Below, in pieces: positions 34,827 to 46,911 of a stretch of DNA of 64,000 bases. The notes under the pieces were generated by a model that had not been told where the DNA came from, did not search any database, and was given only the letters and a program-made list of their open reading frames with translations. The position numbers were made by a program, and so were the translations under genes. The first letter of the stretch is position 1. Each line of letters begins with the position of its first letter. Origin of the DNA: Zygnema cylindricum (lineage: Eukaryota > Streptophyta > Zygnematophyceae > Zygnematales > Zygnemataceae); contig JBBHKE010001320.1 in the NCBI GenBank assembly GCA_037447655.1, positions 1 through 64,000 of the forward strand, in the 5' to 3' direction.

Positions 34827-37800
34827 CTACTCTAAATCCTCTTCCCCTACATCAACGTCCATGATATCTTCATCCGAACCCTCTTCCCCTACCTCCCCTT
34901 CCTCTTCTTCCCATGCCATCATGCTCTCTTCATAACTAACATCCTTAGTTTTCTTTAACAGTCTGAGATTAGTGAAAACCCATACCAAATCATAAGCCCC
35001 TTTAGCCGTTAATCTTTTTTTTTTCTTAAATTGTATATGTTGTTTTTGAAATGTTAGTTTCGTACTTACGCCACATTTTGTACGCACGCGACGGTTCGTG
35101 CGTAGATTATTACCGGAAATAATGTGGTGGTACAAATGGAGGTCCGAATGGATTTGTGGATTGGGGGAGTAATTGTACGATTGAAATTAAAGGGAGTAAT
35201 TGAGTGGCTCGGAATACGTTTGCAAATGGACGGCGGATCGCGAAACGATTAGATGTGAAATGTACAAATTGTTGAATATCTATGCCGCCGGTACGGAGCG
35301 TCTTATTTGGACAAGTGTACTTTATTTGCGAGAGGCGTATTTATTGCAAAGGACGCTGGTTCGGTACGGAAACGACTTTGAAGGTATGGTTTTAATTTCG
35401 GCAAGTGGTCCGTGGTACATTTGGATGGCGGACGGCGTCCGCCGATATTTCCAAAGGATTGCATTTTTGATGATGTGGTATCAAGTGGACCGTACGTATG
35501 TGATGTCGGTTCATGACGTGGTTTCGTCCTCAAGTGACTAATCAAGTTGATACTCAGTACGCCGATTTTACGGAAGCGTCGATGTAAATATTTGGTTGAA
35601 CATTGATTTGTCTTTTTGTGAATTAATTATTAATGTAGATTTACTCACTTTGACATACCTTGAAGTATTCGGGTATACCAACATTAATAGAGGTAGCTGG
35701 TAGATAGCGTACGGCTGATATGCCTCCGTACATTCAGCAGTAAGCTCTTGTATATATTTGTAGGACTTAGTCATTTTAGGACATAGGAACTTTTTGTACC
35801 AAAAACTGTTTATGGACATCTTTGGTAATTTTATCTGAGGATTGCTCTCAGATCTGTTGGCAGAATTATCTGAAATTATGTATATGTGTTCCTATTTGTA
35901 TTTTTAATATTGTCACAGATTTTCAGGCCTATTGTGAGCCTGGTCTGTGTTTTACTTCATTGTGAAGTTGGCCGGTTTCATCAAAGTTCTGGCAGACTTT
36001 TTTCCGCAACTTTGACCAGATGATGTGATCACTATGTTTATTATTTTCGTCTGAAACTTTGTGAGGATATTTTATATCCTAGAAAATATTTCTGGTTGTA
36101 GTTTCAGCTTTTTTTGATATTTCTGTAGAATTCTGTGTTGATTCAAAGTAGGCTGTTTTCGGGTAGTCTGTGGTGCTTCCGAGGGTAAATCCATGGCTGA
36201 AAATGGCTATGGACAACAGTATATGGTCATGTGTTGACCAATTCCGCTCACAAGAGTTGTTAGTTGAGCATTGTGCAAGTAACTTTACTGCAACCTTCTG
36301 CAAGATAGGAGTGGCAGTGCCAAACTCTTGCCACCACTTCCACTCCGGTATCTTTTTTGCACAAGATAGTGTAACTTCCCTACCAAAAAATCCCTCAAAA
36401 CCTCGATATTTGGACAACTCTACGCGTGCGTCTTTTATCTCCTCCATATTTGGAAGCATCCTCTCCAACATTGTCTGAAAACCATCCATAATTGTCGCGT
36501 TCGCGTTTTCTCCATATGCAGGACTTTGATACTCCGGATCGAGTACAAAGCCAGCTGCATAAATGGGACTATGCGCCATCTTCCACCTAGCCACCCAAGC
36601 GGTCTTCAGCTCTTCCAAAATCTGCATGCCCTCGTGAATATTACCTCTTCCAGCGCAAGCTAAATTCTCTAAAAACTATCCAATCACGTAAAAATCGTGG
36701 TAAACCTTCCCCACATTCGGGCCACCTTTGTCGAATTCCCTCTTTAACCTTACCACAGGTTCTGAAATTGACACGGCCTCACTCACTCTAACCCAAAACT
36801 CCGTGCTTAAAATGTAGCACCTAATCTTAGCCCCCTTTATCCTCTTGTACATAGGCTTCCCCGCCTATTCCTTGAATTTGTCGACAAACATCAAACGCTC
36901 AAAACTCTCTTTCACATCTAATAACCTTTGGAGCATAATAAAATTTGTGGCAAACCTAGTTTCTCCAGGTTTCAGAAGCCGAAGTGCAGAAATTTGATTG
37001 AATATCGCTACACTCATGTTATGATTAGTGATGAATTTCAAAATTTCTTTTGCCTCGCGGACAGGTTTGGATATATATGACAACCTATTCCAATCTTCCA
37101 ACATCAAGTTGAGAACGTGTGCAGCGCATGGCGTCCAAGTGATTGAAGGGTAATTTGCCGCGAGCAACGAGGCTGCAGCCTTGTTCACTGGGGCAGAATA
37201 GGTAATAATTTGCACCACATTCTCCACCCCTATAGCAAGTACACTATTTTCCAACAGCTGACATATGTAGTCGGCGTCCTTAATATGCCCACTCGTGTCT
37301 TTTGCCATCAAAAACATGTCACCTTTCGAGGTGACAACTATAATATTTAGGAGAGGTTTATCGTCCGTTGCTGTCCACCCGTCTGATGTGATCGTGGCAC
37401 CGGTGACACAAATAGTTTCCTCGTAACTTGCCAATTCTTTCTTCACCTTTGCCTCGGTCTCTAATAGGAGATGATTTCTCATTGCACTACGGATCGGTAA
37501 CTTGTAAGATCCACCTAGATCACCGGTCTTATGCACCGCTGCCTTGAAATATGGATGCTCTAAAAGTCGGAACGGCAACCCATTGGCGAAGAAAGTCGTG
37601 GCCCACGCTATATCCACGTCTTCTTATTATGCCTATTAAATGCATTTTTTATTCTAGTCTGCACACATCTTACTTTGGTACTCGGAATCGGTGGAAAACT
37701 GTTGGTGAGATCATCCAAGTCGCACATTACACGTTTTTGAGAGGAATTTGCAGATTTTATGGGTTTTCGACGCACTATACTCTTCCTTCACCTCATCTGG

Positions 37801-37983
37801 ACACATTGTGCAGGCTCTAATCCTTGCATTCTTGACGTTTCCAAGGAGATGATTTCTGATCCTCGTCGCTTGGTCGTTATATTCGAAGTTGCAATAAATA
37901 TAAATACATAATCGGTTGGCCACAAGAACCCTACCGTCTACAACCTTCACGTGCTCCCACTCCTCACCTCGATTTTTAGGCAT
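34827..37983 (-). pseudogene. hAT-family transposase gene, inactive, split by a solo LTR
   Basis: Minus strand. A BED-type zinc-finger-like start (GEEWEHVKVVDG, HLLGN, ACTMCP, 37711-37983) is followed by stops. A DUF659 transposase domain covers 36865-37617 (SDGWTATDDKPLLN, WTPCAAHVLNLMLEDW). The hAT C-terminal dimerisation region lies at 36240-36627 (WWQEFGTATPILQKVA, NNSCERNWST). The coding sequence resumes beyond an inserted LTR with KGAYDLVWVFTNLRLLKK and an acidic tail (34827-35030). The second catalytic Asp, in the family's VTDNA-like motif, is Tyr here (QIITYSAP). With several stops this is a dead copy. It belongs to the same superfamily suggested for the CATAGTTCAAAAG MITEs, but matching TIRs around it were not demonstrated. 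Confidence 0.85.
35041..36229 (+). mobile_element. Solo LTR (family D, related to copia A LTR) inside the hAT gene
   Basis: Begins TGTTTTTGAA and ends TATGGTCA. Flanks TATGT (35036-35040) and TGTGT (36230-36234) look like a 5-bp target duplication with one change. Removing it joins ERNWST to the expected downstream hAT sequence. Blocks are shared with the copia A LTRs (a GGCGGACGGCGTCCGCC palindrome; GTAGGACTTAG) and, in opposite orientation, with 56290-56812 (ATCCATGGCTGAAA, GTCAAAGTTGC). No internal retroelement genes are present. Confidence 0.75.
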
Positions 37984-38088
37984 GGTTGCTTCTGTCGATG
38001 TCGAAGTCTGGAAGAGAGGATAGTAAAAAGCTTGGGAGAGAGGAGGGTAGGATAAATGGAGGCAACTTCCTTGTGGTTTCGTTTTCAA

Positions 38089-38507
38089 TATTTCATGGCG
38101 ACTTCTTTATAAAAAAAATTGAAGAAGACGCCCGTACAATTTTCAAACTTATCCCGCGAAAATAGTATGACGTTTCGACGTCTCTTTTCGAAAATGTCCG
38201 TACATTTTCAATGAAGAGACGTACAAGTTCCGTGACAGTTCACTGAGCAGAAAGTATCAATAACTACGACGTATCTTTTCCTAGAATTCCGTACATTTCC
38301 GTAAAAAAACTGTATATATTCCTTAAATTATTGTACTTTCCCCGTAAATTGTCAGTTTCAGTTTACAGTAGACGTTTTTTTTGCGATTTTCAAAATCGTC
38401 ACGAATTATATGTTTTAATCGTATAATTTGAAAAATTCGCACGATTTGAACAGCACTGCTATGGCCTGAAGGATTCGAAAATAATACGATTTTTCGTCCA
38501 TGGAACG
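38089..38507. other. Sequence upstream of the hAT pseudogene, nothing recognised
   Basis: AT-rich with repeated CGTACAWTTT-like words. It probably includes the 5' end of the hAT element, but I could not identify its terminal inverted repeat. Confidence 0.3.
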
Positions 38508-39050
38508 CTACACTGCCAATCGTTTTTAGCTTGTAAGTTTTTTTAGCGTATAAAAATAATTACCGTGGTGTACACTATTTAAGAATTTGAAAATTTTGGA
38601 AAAAATCATACATTCTAATTGTCTGATTATGGTAATTTGGATCTTTGAAAAAAAAATGTCGGTCTCAAACATGCTTACACTAATATAGGTCTCCGTACAA
38701 AATCTGACAAATCGTACACAAATCGTACATTCACACGGTCGAAACGCGGCTGTCGGACGAATATGTGCGAACGGGATTTTTTACGACCTTTTTTTTTTCC
38801 TTTTTAGAACGCACATTCTCATGCGTCCGCGGATTCTAAAACCAATTTATTGTTCTTTTTAACTTAAAAAGGTACATTTATGTACGGTCTGATACTGACC
38901 GTACACCACTCTATTTAAGAGACAACGTACTGATTGTAAACTTAAATAGAATAAAGAAAAAAATAGAATGAACTACACTAATGGAGAATAAAAAAAAAAA
39001 AAGCGGGACGGAATTAGCGTACACAACGCTAATAACGATTGGCCGTGTAG
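38508..39050. mobile_element. MITE with CTACACYGCCAATCG TIRs, copy i (543 bp)
   Basis: Left end CTACACTGCCAATCG, right end CGATTGGCCGTGTAG; subterminal GTAAGTTTTTTTAGCGTAT and GACGGAATTAGCGTAC are shared with copy ii at 40171-40390. Non-coding. Flanks show no clear target duplication. Confidence 0.8.
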
Positions 39051-40170
39051 CGTATTTTGATTTCCACTAAAAGAACAAATAAAATTTGTCGCTATGAAAC
39101 GTCAAAGATCTTTACCCTCACGGCGATATTACATTGCGGACAGAATGAAATCTGTTTTTCTGTCGTTACCTAATTGTTTCTAAAGCGTCACCGCCCTAAA
39201 TAGGACAAATTGTCATTTTAGGTCCTGACACGGAAACGGAATTCTGCCATTAACACAATATCAAGGCACTTGCGGAAAACCTGGACTCACCATATCCAAT
39301 CAAATGTTATCGTTTACCAATTTTACACAGCCAGCTCACCACTTCTTCCGGATACGGTACAATTATGTACGGCCAACAGGTGGCTGGTGCTAAAGCACAT
39401 GGTGCGCGATGGTGTACCTGCAAACGGCGAGAACCTGTTGACGTGTGTAATGATTGTCTCCTGACAGAGTAACAGACTCTGACGGCGAATGTCGACTTTG
39501 TAAAAATCAGGAGGTGACACACCAGTGGAAATGCTCCACCGTGACGGAGTTCGCAATGACGTCATTAAATAATGGGTTCCACCGACGCTCTCATTCCCAC
39601 GTGGTCCAGCTGTGGTTCATGCCGTCAGGGGTTTACAAAGCGTTTCCGATTTAAATGTTCGTTGAAAAACCATAACTTTTTGTCACGGTCAACAGCGGGA
39701 ATCCCGTATATTCACATAGTCAGCTTGACTCGGACCGACAACCAACGAGATTGTCAGAACCCAGAAGGACCAAATAAAGCACTCTCAACACTAGTTAGGA
39801 TATATTTCAATCGGAACGTACACCATGAATCGCTAATAGTGTAAAGAAACAAATAGTGTTATTATCTCTATTTTAGGTTCAAGGACTTCAAGCTATTACA
39901 TCATGAATCTATAAACCAATAAATCTACACCGCTAATCGTTATTAGTGTTAACGCCTTTTCTTTAGGCACACTTGTAGGATTGTCAATCCGATGGTTGCC
40001 ATGGGAAGGCGAGATTCTCACCTTCCTATTGGCGGTCTCCGATTGACAATGCGACACTAGAAAATAAGTTTTGAAGTGGCGAGAAAACCTTTTAACACGA
40101 AGGTAAGGGTACGTCCCCATGTTATCGGTACTTTGGCAAAGTATTTTGGACTGTAGTATAGATTCTCCTA
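39051..40170. other. Repeat-derived intergenic DNA
   Basis: No gene seen. 39926-39956 holds another ACACCGCTAATCGTTATTAG end, and 39965-40065 matches repeats at 8955-9050 and 21042-21125. Short open frames here have no recognisable product. Confidence 0.35.
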
Positions 40171-40390
40171 CTACACCGCCAATCGTTATTAGCGTGTAAG
40201 TTTTTTTAGCGTATACGAATAAATAGCGTGGTTTATGCTAATTGGGAATTTGAAAATTTTCGAAGAAATCGTCTATTCTAATTAGGAATTAGGGTTTTTT
40301 TAAATAGTGTGGATAATTCTATCTGAGAATGAGAAAAAAAAATGTAGGACGGAATTAGCGTACATAACGCTAATAACGATTGGCGGTGTA
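40171..40390. mobile_element. MITE, copy ii (220 bp) with near-perfect TIRs
   Basis: Left CTACACCGCCAATCGTTATT and right end AATAACGATTGGCGGTGTA form an inverted repeat of at least 23 bp with no mismatch. Subterminal sequences match copy i, so it is an internal deletion of the same element. Confidence 0.88.
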
Positions 40391-43300
40391 CTTTGAAGAG
40401 CGTCCCTATGTGCGAAAATGAAATCGGAACTTTGAAATGTGACAGTTGTAGACGTAGGTACAACTTGTGACGATTGAAGCCAACTACGAAACTTCCGCCT
40501 ATTAGTGAAGCTAACAAAAACAGCGACAGTGATAGACGTCTAGATTTTTGTGAAATCGTGGATGTTTAGGGTTTGGTGATATTGTGACATCATGCTCACG
40601 TCTGGCAACGTCGACGTCACTGATTCAATAACTTTCCACCATGGTTTTTCGAATTCGTTTTTTATGCTTTTCTTGCTCGACCTGCCATTAAAAAAGACCT
40701 AAAAATTTGCAAAAATAATATTTTTAAAATATCTTTCATTTCATACTAGTATTGTCGTGTCTCAATCTAAAAATTGTGAGGTAAAAGCGATGGTGTGAGA
40801 GGGAGAGGGGAGAGGCGACGACGGCGCAAAATTTTGCAAAGGACCCCATGAATGAAAGTGGAGGTCCGAGACCCCTGCAGAATAATTTCCGTACATGTTT
40901 CCGTACATGTGCGTGACAGGCGAGGAGAAAAATAGCGAGGATTCTCCCTCGTCCTAAAATTTTCACTCTTGTGGCGCGTGCGTGGGTCATTTTCCATTCG
41001 CTGTTTGGGTGGTACTTAAACTAAAATCACCCCCTCGAGGTGATTTTGGATGAAGTTTTTTTTTGGGCTGGATCCTCTTGCCCGGGGGTCGAAAAGGGGA
41101 AAATGCCAAAACGCGTTCACATGACGACAAACATGCCGTACCTCCAAAGTATGAATTGACGTTTACTTTACTTTGGTAAAAATGATTTTTTCGTACGGCT
41201 AAAGTTTTTGTCAAATTTCCTTGAATTTTAGGGCAAAAAGACAGAGAAAAGTAGATACTTTAATACATGGGGACGTACCCTAAGGCGGTGTACCCATGTA
41301 GCATGAACTTTAGAATGAAACTTCAGATTTCAGCAAAGATTCTCCATAGTACACCGCCAATCGTTATTAGCGTTTAGAAATTATTAGTGTTAAAAACTAA
41401 TTATCGTTATTAACGCTAATTTGAGTTTTTCAAAAGTTTACTCTAATTGATCCATAACGCCTGATTTGGGTACAACAGATCTGCCATCAAGATCTTCACA
41501 GTAAAATAGGCAAAAGTACAAAATATGACAAATGTACACCGTCGCGTCTTTTTACTCTAGTTTTTTCATAACTCTATTTTTTCCCGTGTAATTAGTACAC
41601 AATCAATATTCTTACACTAAAATAGGTACGAATTTATTCTGCAATTTATTCTGAGCGTAGTTCTCAGTGCGATCGCGATTGTTTTAGTTCATAATTCGTA
41701 CTTTTTTACTTTAAAAAGTACCATTTTGTACGGACTGACACTTCCGTACACCATACTATTCAAGAAGATCATAAATTATAATTAATTAACGTTAAGGGTA
41801 ACGTTCCATCAGCGGAAAAGTGAGCTAGTTTACAAAAATCCGCGTCTATCCGTACCAAACCATACCGCTTATCTTGTTTTTATACGAAAAACAACATTAC
41901 AAAGAATCTTGCCAATACTCTTTGAAGGTCTGGGAGGTAAAATTGACCGTCGGATGTTCATCTGCGAGGCGTTCGCTTCATTTTCTTTGTACCTGTCAAC
42001 CTACCTCTAAGAAATGGGTTGGCAGATATAGAAAAAATTTAATCGCGACACGCTAGACCATTAAGCTACGTGTCACGATAAATAACTAACAAAAAATCAC
42101 AAAATTTGCTAATGGAATGTAACTTTCAAAATGCAACTGTAAATAAAAAAAGTAATCTTGAAGCTGTCCTTCGTCGCGCTATTTTCGGCAACACTCTTTC
42201 GTCACACTATTTACGACAAAGGATATTCGTCATGTTCGAAAACAGGAACCTTAATAAATGAGCTGGCGTAAAAAACTGGCGTTTGCAAAAAGTACAAACA
42301 TTTTGTCATATTATGACTTGGTACGTAGGTACATAGTACGCAAGTGAAGATTTGAAGTGAAATTTGTCGGTGTGACGATTTTTAAAAGATTTTGAATATC
42401 CGGTCAAAACCCACGTGGTGCCACTCAATGTATAACACGTGGTTTAGAGACTCTTAGTGATGGAACATCGACTCAATTAACCCTGCCCGTAGAGTTGGTC
42501 CTACTATGATAGAAACGATTGATGGAACTTGACCCTAATTCATCGAACCTAAATTAACGGAAAAAAATAGCGTTATTAATTATATTTCAGATTTTTGGGT
42601 CAAAATTTGGGGGTGGTGATATAGCGTTCATAAGGCTAATAATAATTGGCGGTGAACTTTTCAAAGTGTTCCTACATCCAAGAACGAAATCGTAAGTTTG
42701 AAAATCTGACGGTTGTAGATGTGGGTACAACTTGTGACGATTGAAGATAACTACGGAACTTTTGAAAAGTGGCGACGTCTAAAAAAACATCGACGGTTGT
42801 AGACATCGAGGCTATGCGAGTTGTAAATATTTTGGTTTTTGCGACATTACGAAGTGATGCTACCTTGTGACGTCATTAGTAGGATTTTTTTCCGCCATGG
42901 CTTCGCGATTTCTTTTTTTGTCTTTTATCACTCAATATGTCACCAAACTATGACCAAAGGTATTCAAAAAAAATAAAAAGAAAAGATGTTTCATTGCAAA
43001 CCATTACTATTGTATTTCATTCAACGAGGAGTGAGAGACAAATGGGAGAGTTAGAAAGAGGAAGACGGTCGAGGACAACTTAAACTTTTGTGGAGGAGCC
43101 ATAAATGAAAGTGGAGGTCCGAGACTCCTGATTTTTTTTTATGTACATTCATGCCATTTGTTGACATACATGCCTGTGGCGAGACAAGAAAAACATAGCC
43201 TGTACTCTCTCTCGTACAATTTTTTTCGAAAATGTGTGACGCTTGCGATAACGTTCTCCTATTCGTCGATCAACCATTACTTTAAGTAAAACAGCCTCCC

Positions 43301-43512
43301 GAGTCAATTTTATTAGAAGTTTGAAGATGAGTTTGCTTGATGTGGAAGTGGGTCCAAAAGATAATAACGCCAAATTGAAGTACATTCAAAGTTCTAAGAC
43401 GAGGCATATTTTAAGTTGGTTCTCACACATTTTACGTACAACGAAAGATTTTCTCGTTGTTGGTCCTATTTTGTGCGAAACCGATAAAAAAAACCCTTAG
43501 TTTTACACATGG
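40391..43512. repeat. Tandem segmental duplication of a MITE-plus-flank unit
   Basis: 40391-41349 and 42656-43512 are diverged copies of one sequence: GGTACAACTTGTGACGATTG recurs at about 40453 and 42724, and GAATGAAAGTGGAGGTCCGA-like sequence at about 40851 and 43103. Each copy is preceded by a TIR element (40171-40390; 41350-42655), so the unit MITE+flank is repeated with a spacing near 2.2 kb. No gene recognised in either copy. Confidence 0.7.
41350..42655. mobile_element. Larger TIR element, copy iii (~1.3 kb)
   Basis: Left end TACACCGCCAATCGTTATTA is mirrored by a degenerate right end GGCTAATAATAATTGGCGGT. It is related to copies i and ii but longer; only short open frames, no transposase recognised. 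Confidence 0.55.
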
Positions 43513-44284
43513 GCACACCGCTTAATACGATTAGCGGTGTAACACTACATCGTGGATCATTATTGGCGTAAATAACTCTAATTTTTTCATCTACACTAAT
43601 ATATGTAACTTTATAAATTTTCAATTACTCTATGTCGGATTTGTTTAAAATAGTGTAGCCTACAACATGAGTCATCTCGTACTAAAACTGCTCGCTATTT
43701 CATACAGACATTAAAAAAAAAAGGAAAATAATGGCTTCGATAGGAGAATGTTTTTGCGTCCACACTGAGAAGCGCACTTAGATTTAATTCCCACTGATGA
43801 AGACGGGGAAAAATAAGGCAAATCTGTTCTCACATGTTCAAACGTCGACAATGTGAGTACATACGATTTGGACTACAATATAGGAATTTCTATCCAAATT
43901 GGTGTTAGATGTAAATTAGCATTATTTTTTACGGGTATTGGGCCTTTATACCCAAAATAAGAGCAATAACACGATTATTTCATTACCTTGGTAATTTACT
44001 AAAATTCTGTGGGCTCCATAGCCATACAAAATGCCCAAATCAAACTAATCCTCTAAGTTAGCCTCAACCCACTTTGGTTTCCCCAACAATAACCACCACC
44101 CTGGCAGGCAATGACTTTCCTCAAGTTCACCCTTATGAAGGTAGGAATCCCATGAGTCCGCCGGAAAAAAAATCATTGAAAACGCTCAACCAAGGAGATA
44201 ATAATGGATGACCAAAGGTCGCAAATATATTCGGAAGCTCTCTTAGAGAGAGGGACCTGTGGCTTTTTTTTTTTTGAGCATGCG
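43513..44284. other. Intergenic DNA, nothing recognised
   Basis: Includes a TIR-like CACCGCTTAATACGATTAGC at about 43515. No coding frame. It may hold the outer half of the LTR that becomes recognisable from about 44420. Confidence 0.3.
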
Positions 44285-44786
44285 AATTCTAGTTGACAAC
44301 TACATCATGTAATGATTATGCTTTCGACATCACTACAAGTCAAAATAACCTTTCCAACTCAACAATATTATCTTTTTTGTCGTCCATAACTTTGAGTTTT
44401 TCAGGGTCCACTTCTACCATCCATGAACGCATTTATCTTCCTACCAGTCCTCTGATTGGTCAGTACCTCAGTAATAGAGGGTTTAGAGAGGGGTTTAGGA
44501 CTTATAATATTTTGGGTAGGTAGCCGCCTCTTCCAGAGAGCATCTTGTATAAAAGGCGAACTTTGGCCAGTCATGTCTATCAACTCAGTTGACCATTTTC
44601 AGTGATTTTTTTTGCTGCGGACTCAAGGGAGTCTAGGCTACACAAGGGAGTAGTCTGTGAGAGTGTTTGCCTGCCTTGGTCGCTGCATTTCCAAGGGAAA
44701 ATCAAAGTGGGGAATGTTATCCAAAACTCATATTCTAACTTTGCATTTTGTGGTGGAACTGAGCACACAGAAAGTCTTATTTCACA
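44285..44786 (+). repeat. LTR fragment, copia family C
   Basis: 44470-44660 matches the window end (63840-64000): TTTAGGACTTATAATATTTT, GTAGCCGCCTCT, and TCAACTCAGTTGACCATTTT followed by the GTGATT..TTTTTGCTGCGGACT block. Also distantly related to the family B LTR. Boundaries are approximate; the outer half is too diverged to place. Confidence 0.65.
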
Positions 44787-44922
44787 AGGGTGAACATGTA
44801 ATGGGGTTTTGATTATCAAGGGATCAATTCTTTGGGTTATATAAACTTGGAGTCAGCACTATCTAGATTAGCTTCTTTTGATCTGCGAATTCTGTGTGGC
44901 AATGGAGCTTATAGAAATTTAG

Positions 44923-45878
44923 ATGTCTCACCTAGATGAACACCTGACATACTTAAAGACCATCAATACCCCAAAAAGCAGCCGGTGGATCACTGCCATC
45001 AATGAAAAAATGGCCTCTATCATGGAAGCCAATTTATGGGAGTTGGTAGATTGTCCACTAGACAGAAAACCGATTAGATGTAAGTGGGTTTTTAAGCTTA
45101 AACTAAACCCATATAATACCATTAAAAGATTCAAAGTTAGGTTGGTTGCTAAAGATTTTACTCGGAAAGAAGGAATAGACTATGAAGAAACCTTTGCTCC
45201 CATAGTTAGATTTCCCTTTGTCTGAATCCTCTTAAGTTTAGCCGTAGCAGATTCCCTTCAATCACAATCCTTTTAAGTTTAGCGTCAACAGATGATAAGG
45301 AAATACACCAGATGGATATTAAGACTGCCTTCTTACACAAAGATTGGGAAGAAAAAATCTACATGAGGCAACCAGAAGGATTCGTGGAAAGTGGAGAATA
45401 AAGCAAGGTATGTAACTGATAAAATCACTTTATGGCCTTAAACAGGCCCCACGACAATGGAATATAAAGTTGGACGAATTTCTGATCGGTTTGGGGTATA
45501 TCAGAATAAGTTCAAATCACTCCATATATCTATTTGAGGATGAGAATGGAGTGATATAATTGCTGTTTATGTTGATGATTTGTTATTTTTAAGGAAGTCC
45601 TTAGATAAGATTAACAAACTCAAACAGGATCTGAGAAGTCCGTTTGACATGAAAGATCTCGGCAAAGCAATGTAGATTTTGGGGATTCAAATGGAGAGGG
45701 AAAGATGGAATAAAATAATAAGACTCATTCAAAAACAAGATATCGGTAATATTCTAGAAAAGTTTCAGATAGGGAAAGCATATGGATCTACCACTCCCAT
45801 GGATCTGAAAAAAGTATCGCAAGGGAGTGAGGAGGGAGGAATATTGATTTTGAATGATGAGATGGACGAGGAAGTAAA
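44923..45878 (+). pseudogene. Copia family C reverse transcriptase fragment
   Basis: Follows the LTR fragment after a large deletion of gag, protease and integrase. Starts MSHLDEHLTYLKTINTPKSS, AINEKMASIMEANLWELVDC, then YEETFAPIVRFPFV and a stop. A short duplication around 45225-45275 follows, then a displaced frame with YVDDLLFLRKSLDKINKLK and LGIQMERERWNKII. It ends where the copia A LTR begins at 45879. Several stops; non-functional. Confidence 0.85.
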
Positions 45879-46888
45879 TGTTGATTTGAGGCAGCTGGTG
45901 ACACTGAAGAAGATGAAGAAGCACCAGCAGTTGCCATAACAATCAATTATGCAAAGAGGAAACTCTCACGAAATCCCACAAAGGACCAGCTTCACAATGA
46001 AGCCCGAAGCAAACCAGATACACACTAGGTCTGCAAATTTGCCAAAATGTAGAATACTCACCAAAGAAAACACATGCAGAATTTCACAAAGTTTTGCCAA
46101 CAGATCACAATGATCTTACAATTCAAAAACACCCAAAAACTACAATTCAAAAACACCCAAAAACTGCTTCGCAGTTTTCTACACAACAATCCTACTTCCT
46201 AAAATAATCTAAGTCCTACATATACAAGTGAGCCTACAGCTGAACACGTCGTACCATAATTACTATGGTCGATCGGTACACTAATCTTCATTAAACAAAA
46301 CCTCACCGTCAACCGTACATAAAATATTTACAACGATCCAGGATCGGACAGCCGCTAAAATAAAATAGTTCGCGGTCAAAGTTCGTCTGCCGAAATGACG
46401 GCGCAGTCAAGTGTTCTCTTCGAAAAATGACGGCGGACTCCGTCCGCCATCCGCGTATTCTTTCATCAGTGAAGATGAACCTCCACGTGTAACTTCGGTC
46501 CTCAGTTGAACTTGTACTTCTTCTTCTAGAACAACCAATCTTGACTTTCTCACGGACCGACACGTGTGCTTGAAGTGCACCGAATTTGGGTACTCCTTTT
46601 GGAGTTACATACTCACTAAATCATGTCCCCGTCAATTCATATTAACACAAACTGACAAGTATTCGGAACAGTTTTCTTGCGTAGACTGCTGTAGCTGCTA
46701 CGACCGTGCTATGACTGCTATGACTGCTATGAATGTCAGCGCAACTGTGATATTAGAGCAACGCAGCTGCGATGTCAGATCAGCACAGCATAGCAGTACA
46801 ACAACAAGTGCAGTGCTCAAGGTTTCTTGCTGCGGTGTTAGACTTAGCGCAGCATGGCAGTATAGCAACGAGATATAGAGAGGACTCA
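45879..46888 (-). repeat. 3' LTR of copia A
   Basis: 1010 bp, matching 51063-52039 throughout with many substitutions and small indels. Contains a CGGCGGACTCCGTCCGCC palindrome and several GCAGCAT/GCAGTATAGCAACG-type words near the outer end. Confidence 0.9.
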
Positions 46889-46903
46889 CTCCCCTAAACC
46901 TTT
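46889..46903 (-). promoter_or_regulatory. Polypurine tract of copia A
   Basis: Minus strand AAAGGTTTAGGGGAG lies directly upstream of the 3' LTR, the usual place of plus-strand priming. Confidence 0.7.
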
Positions 46904-46911
46904 AGACTCTC

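Noticed and set aside
35200-35541. 113-aa open frame on the plus strand
   Set aside because: Lies inside the solo LTR and shows no protein family features; the opposite strand is open as well.
40736-41214. Minus-strand frames of 75-84 aa
   Set aside because: Located in the duplicated MITE flank; frames differ between the two copies, so there is no sign of selection for coding.
42035-42080. tRNA D-arm-like word (GTAGCTTAATGGTCTAGCG, minus strand)
   Set aside because: No matching T-arm or acceptor stem at the right distance; possibly a decayed tRNA-derived repeat.
45879-45950. Tandem copia A copy (gag start present beyond the left LTR)
   Set aside because: At first the gag-like start at the left LTR suggested a second internal region. 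Placing the LTR end at 45879/51063, next to the primer site, shows this coding stretch is part of the LTR itself.
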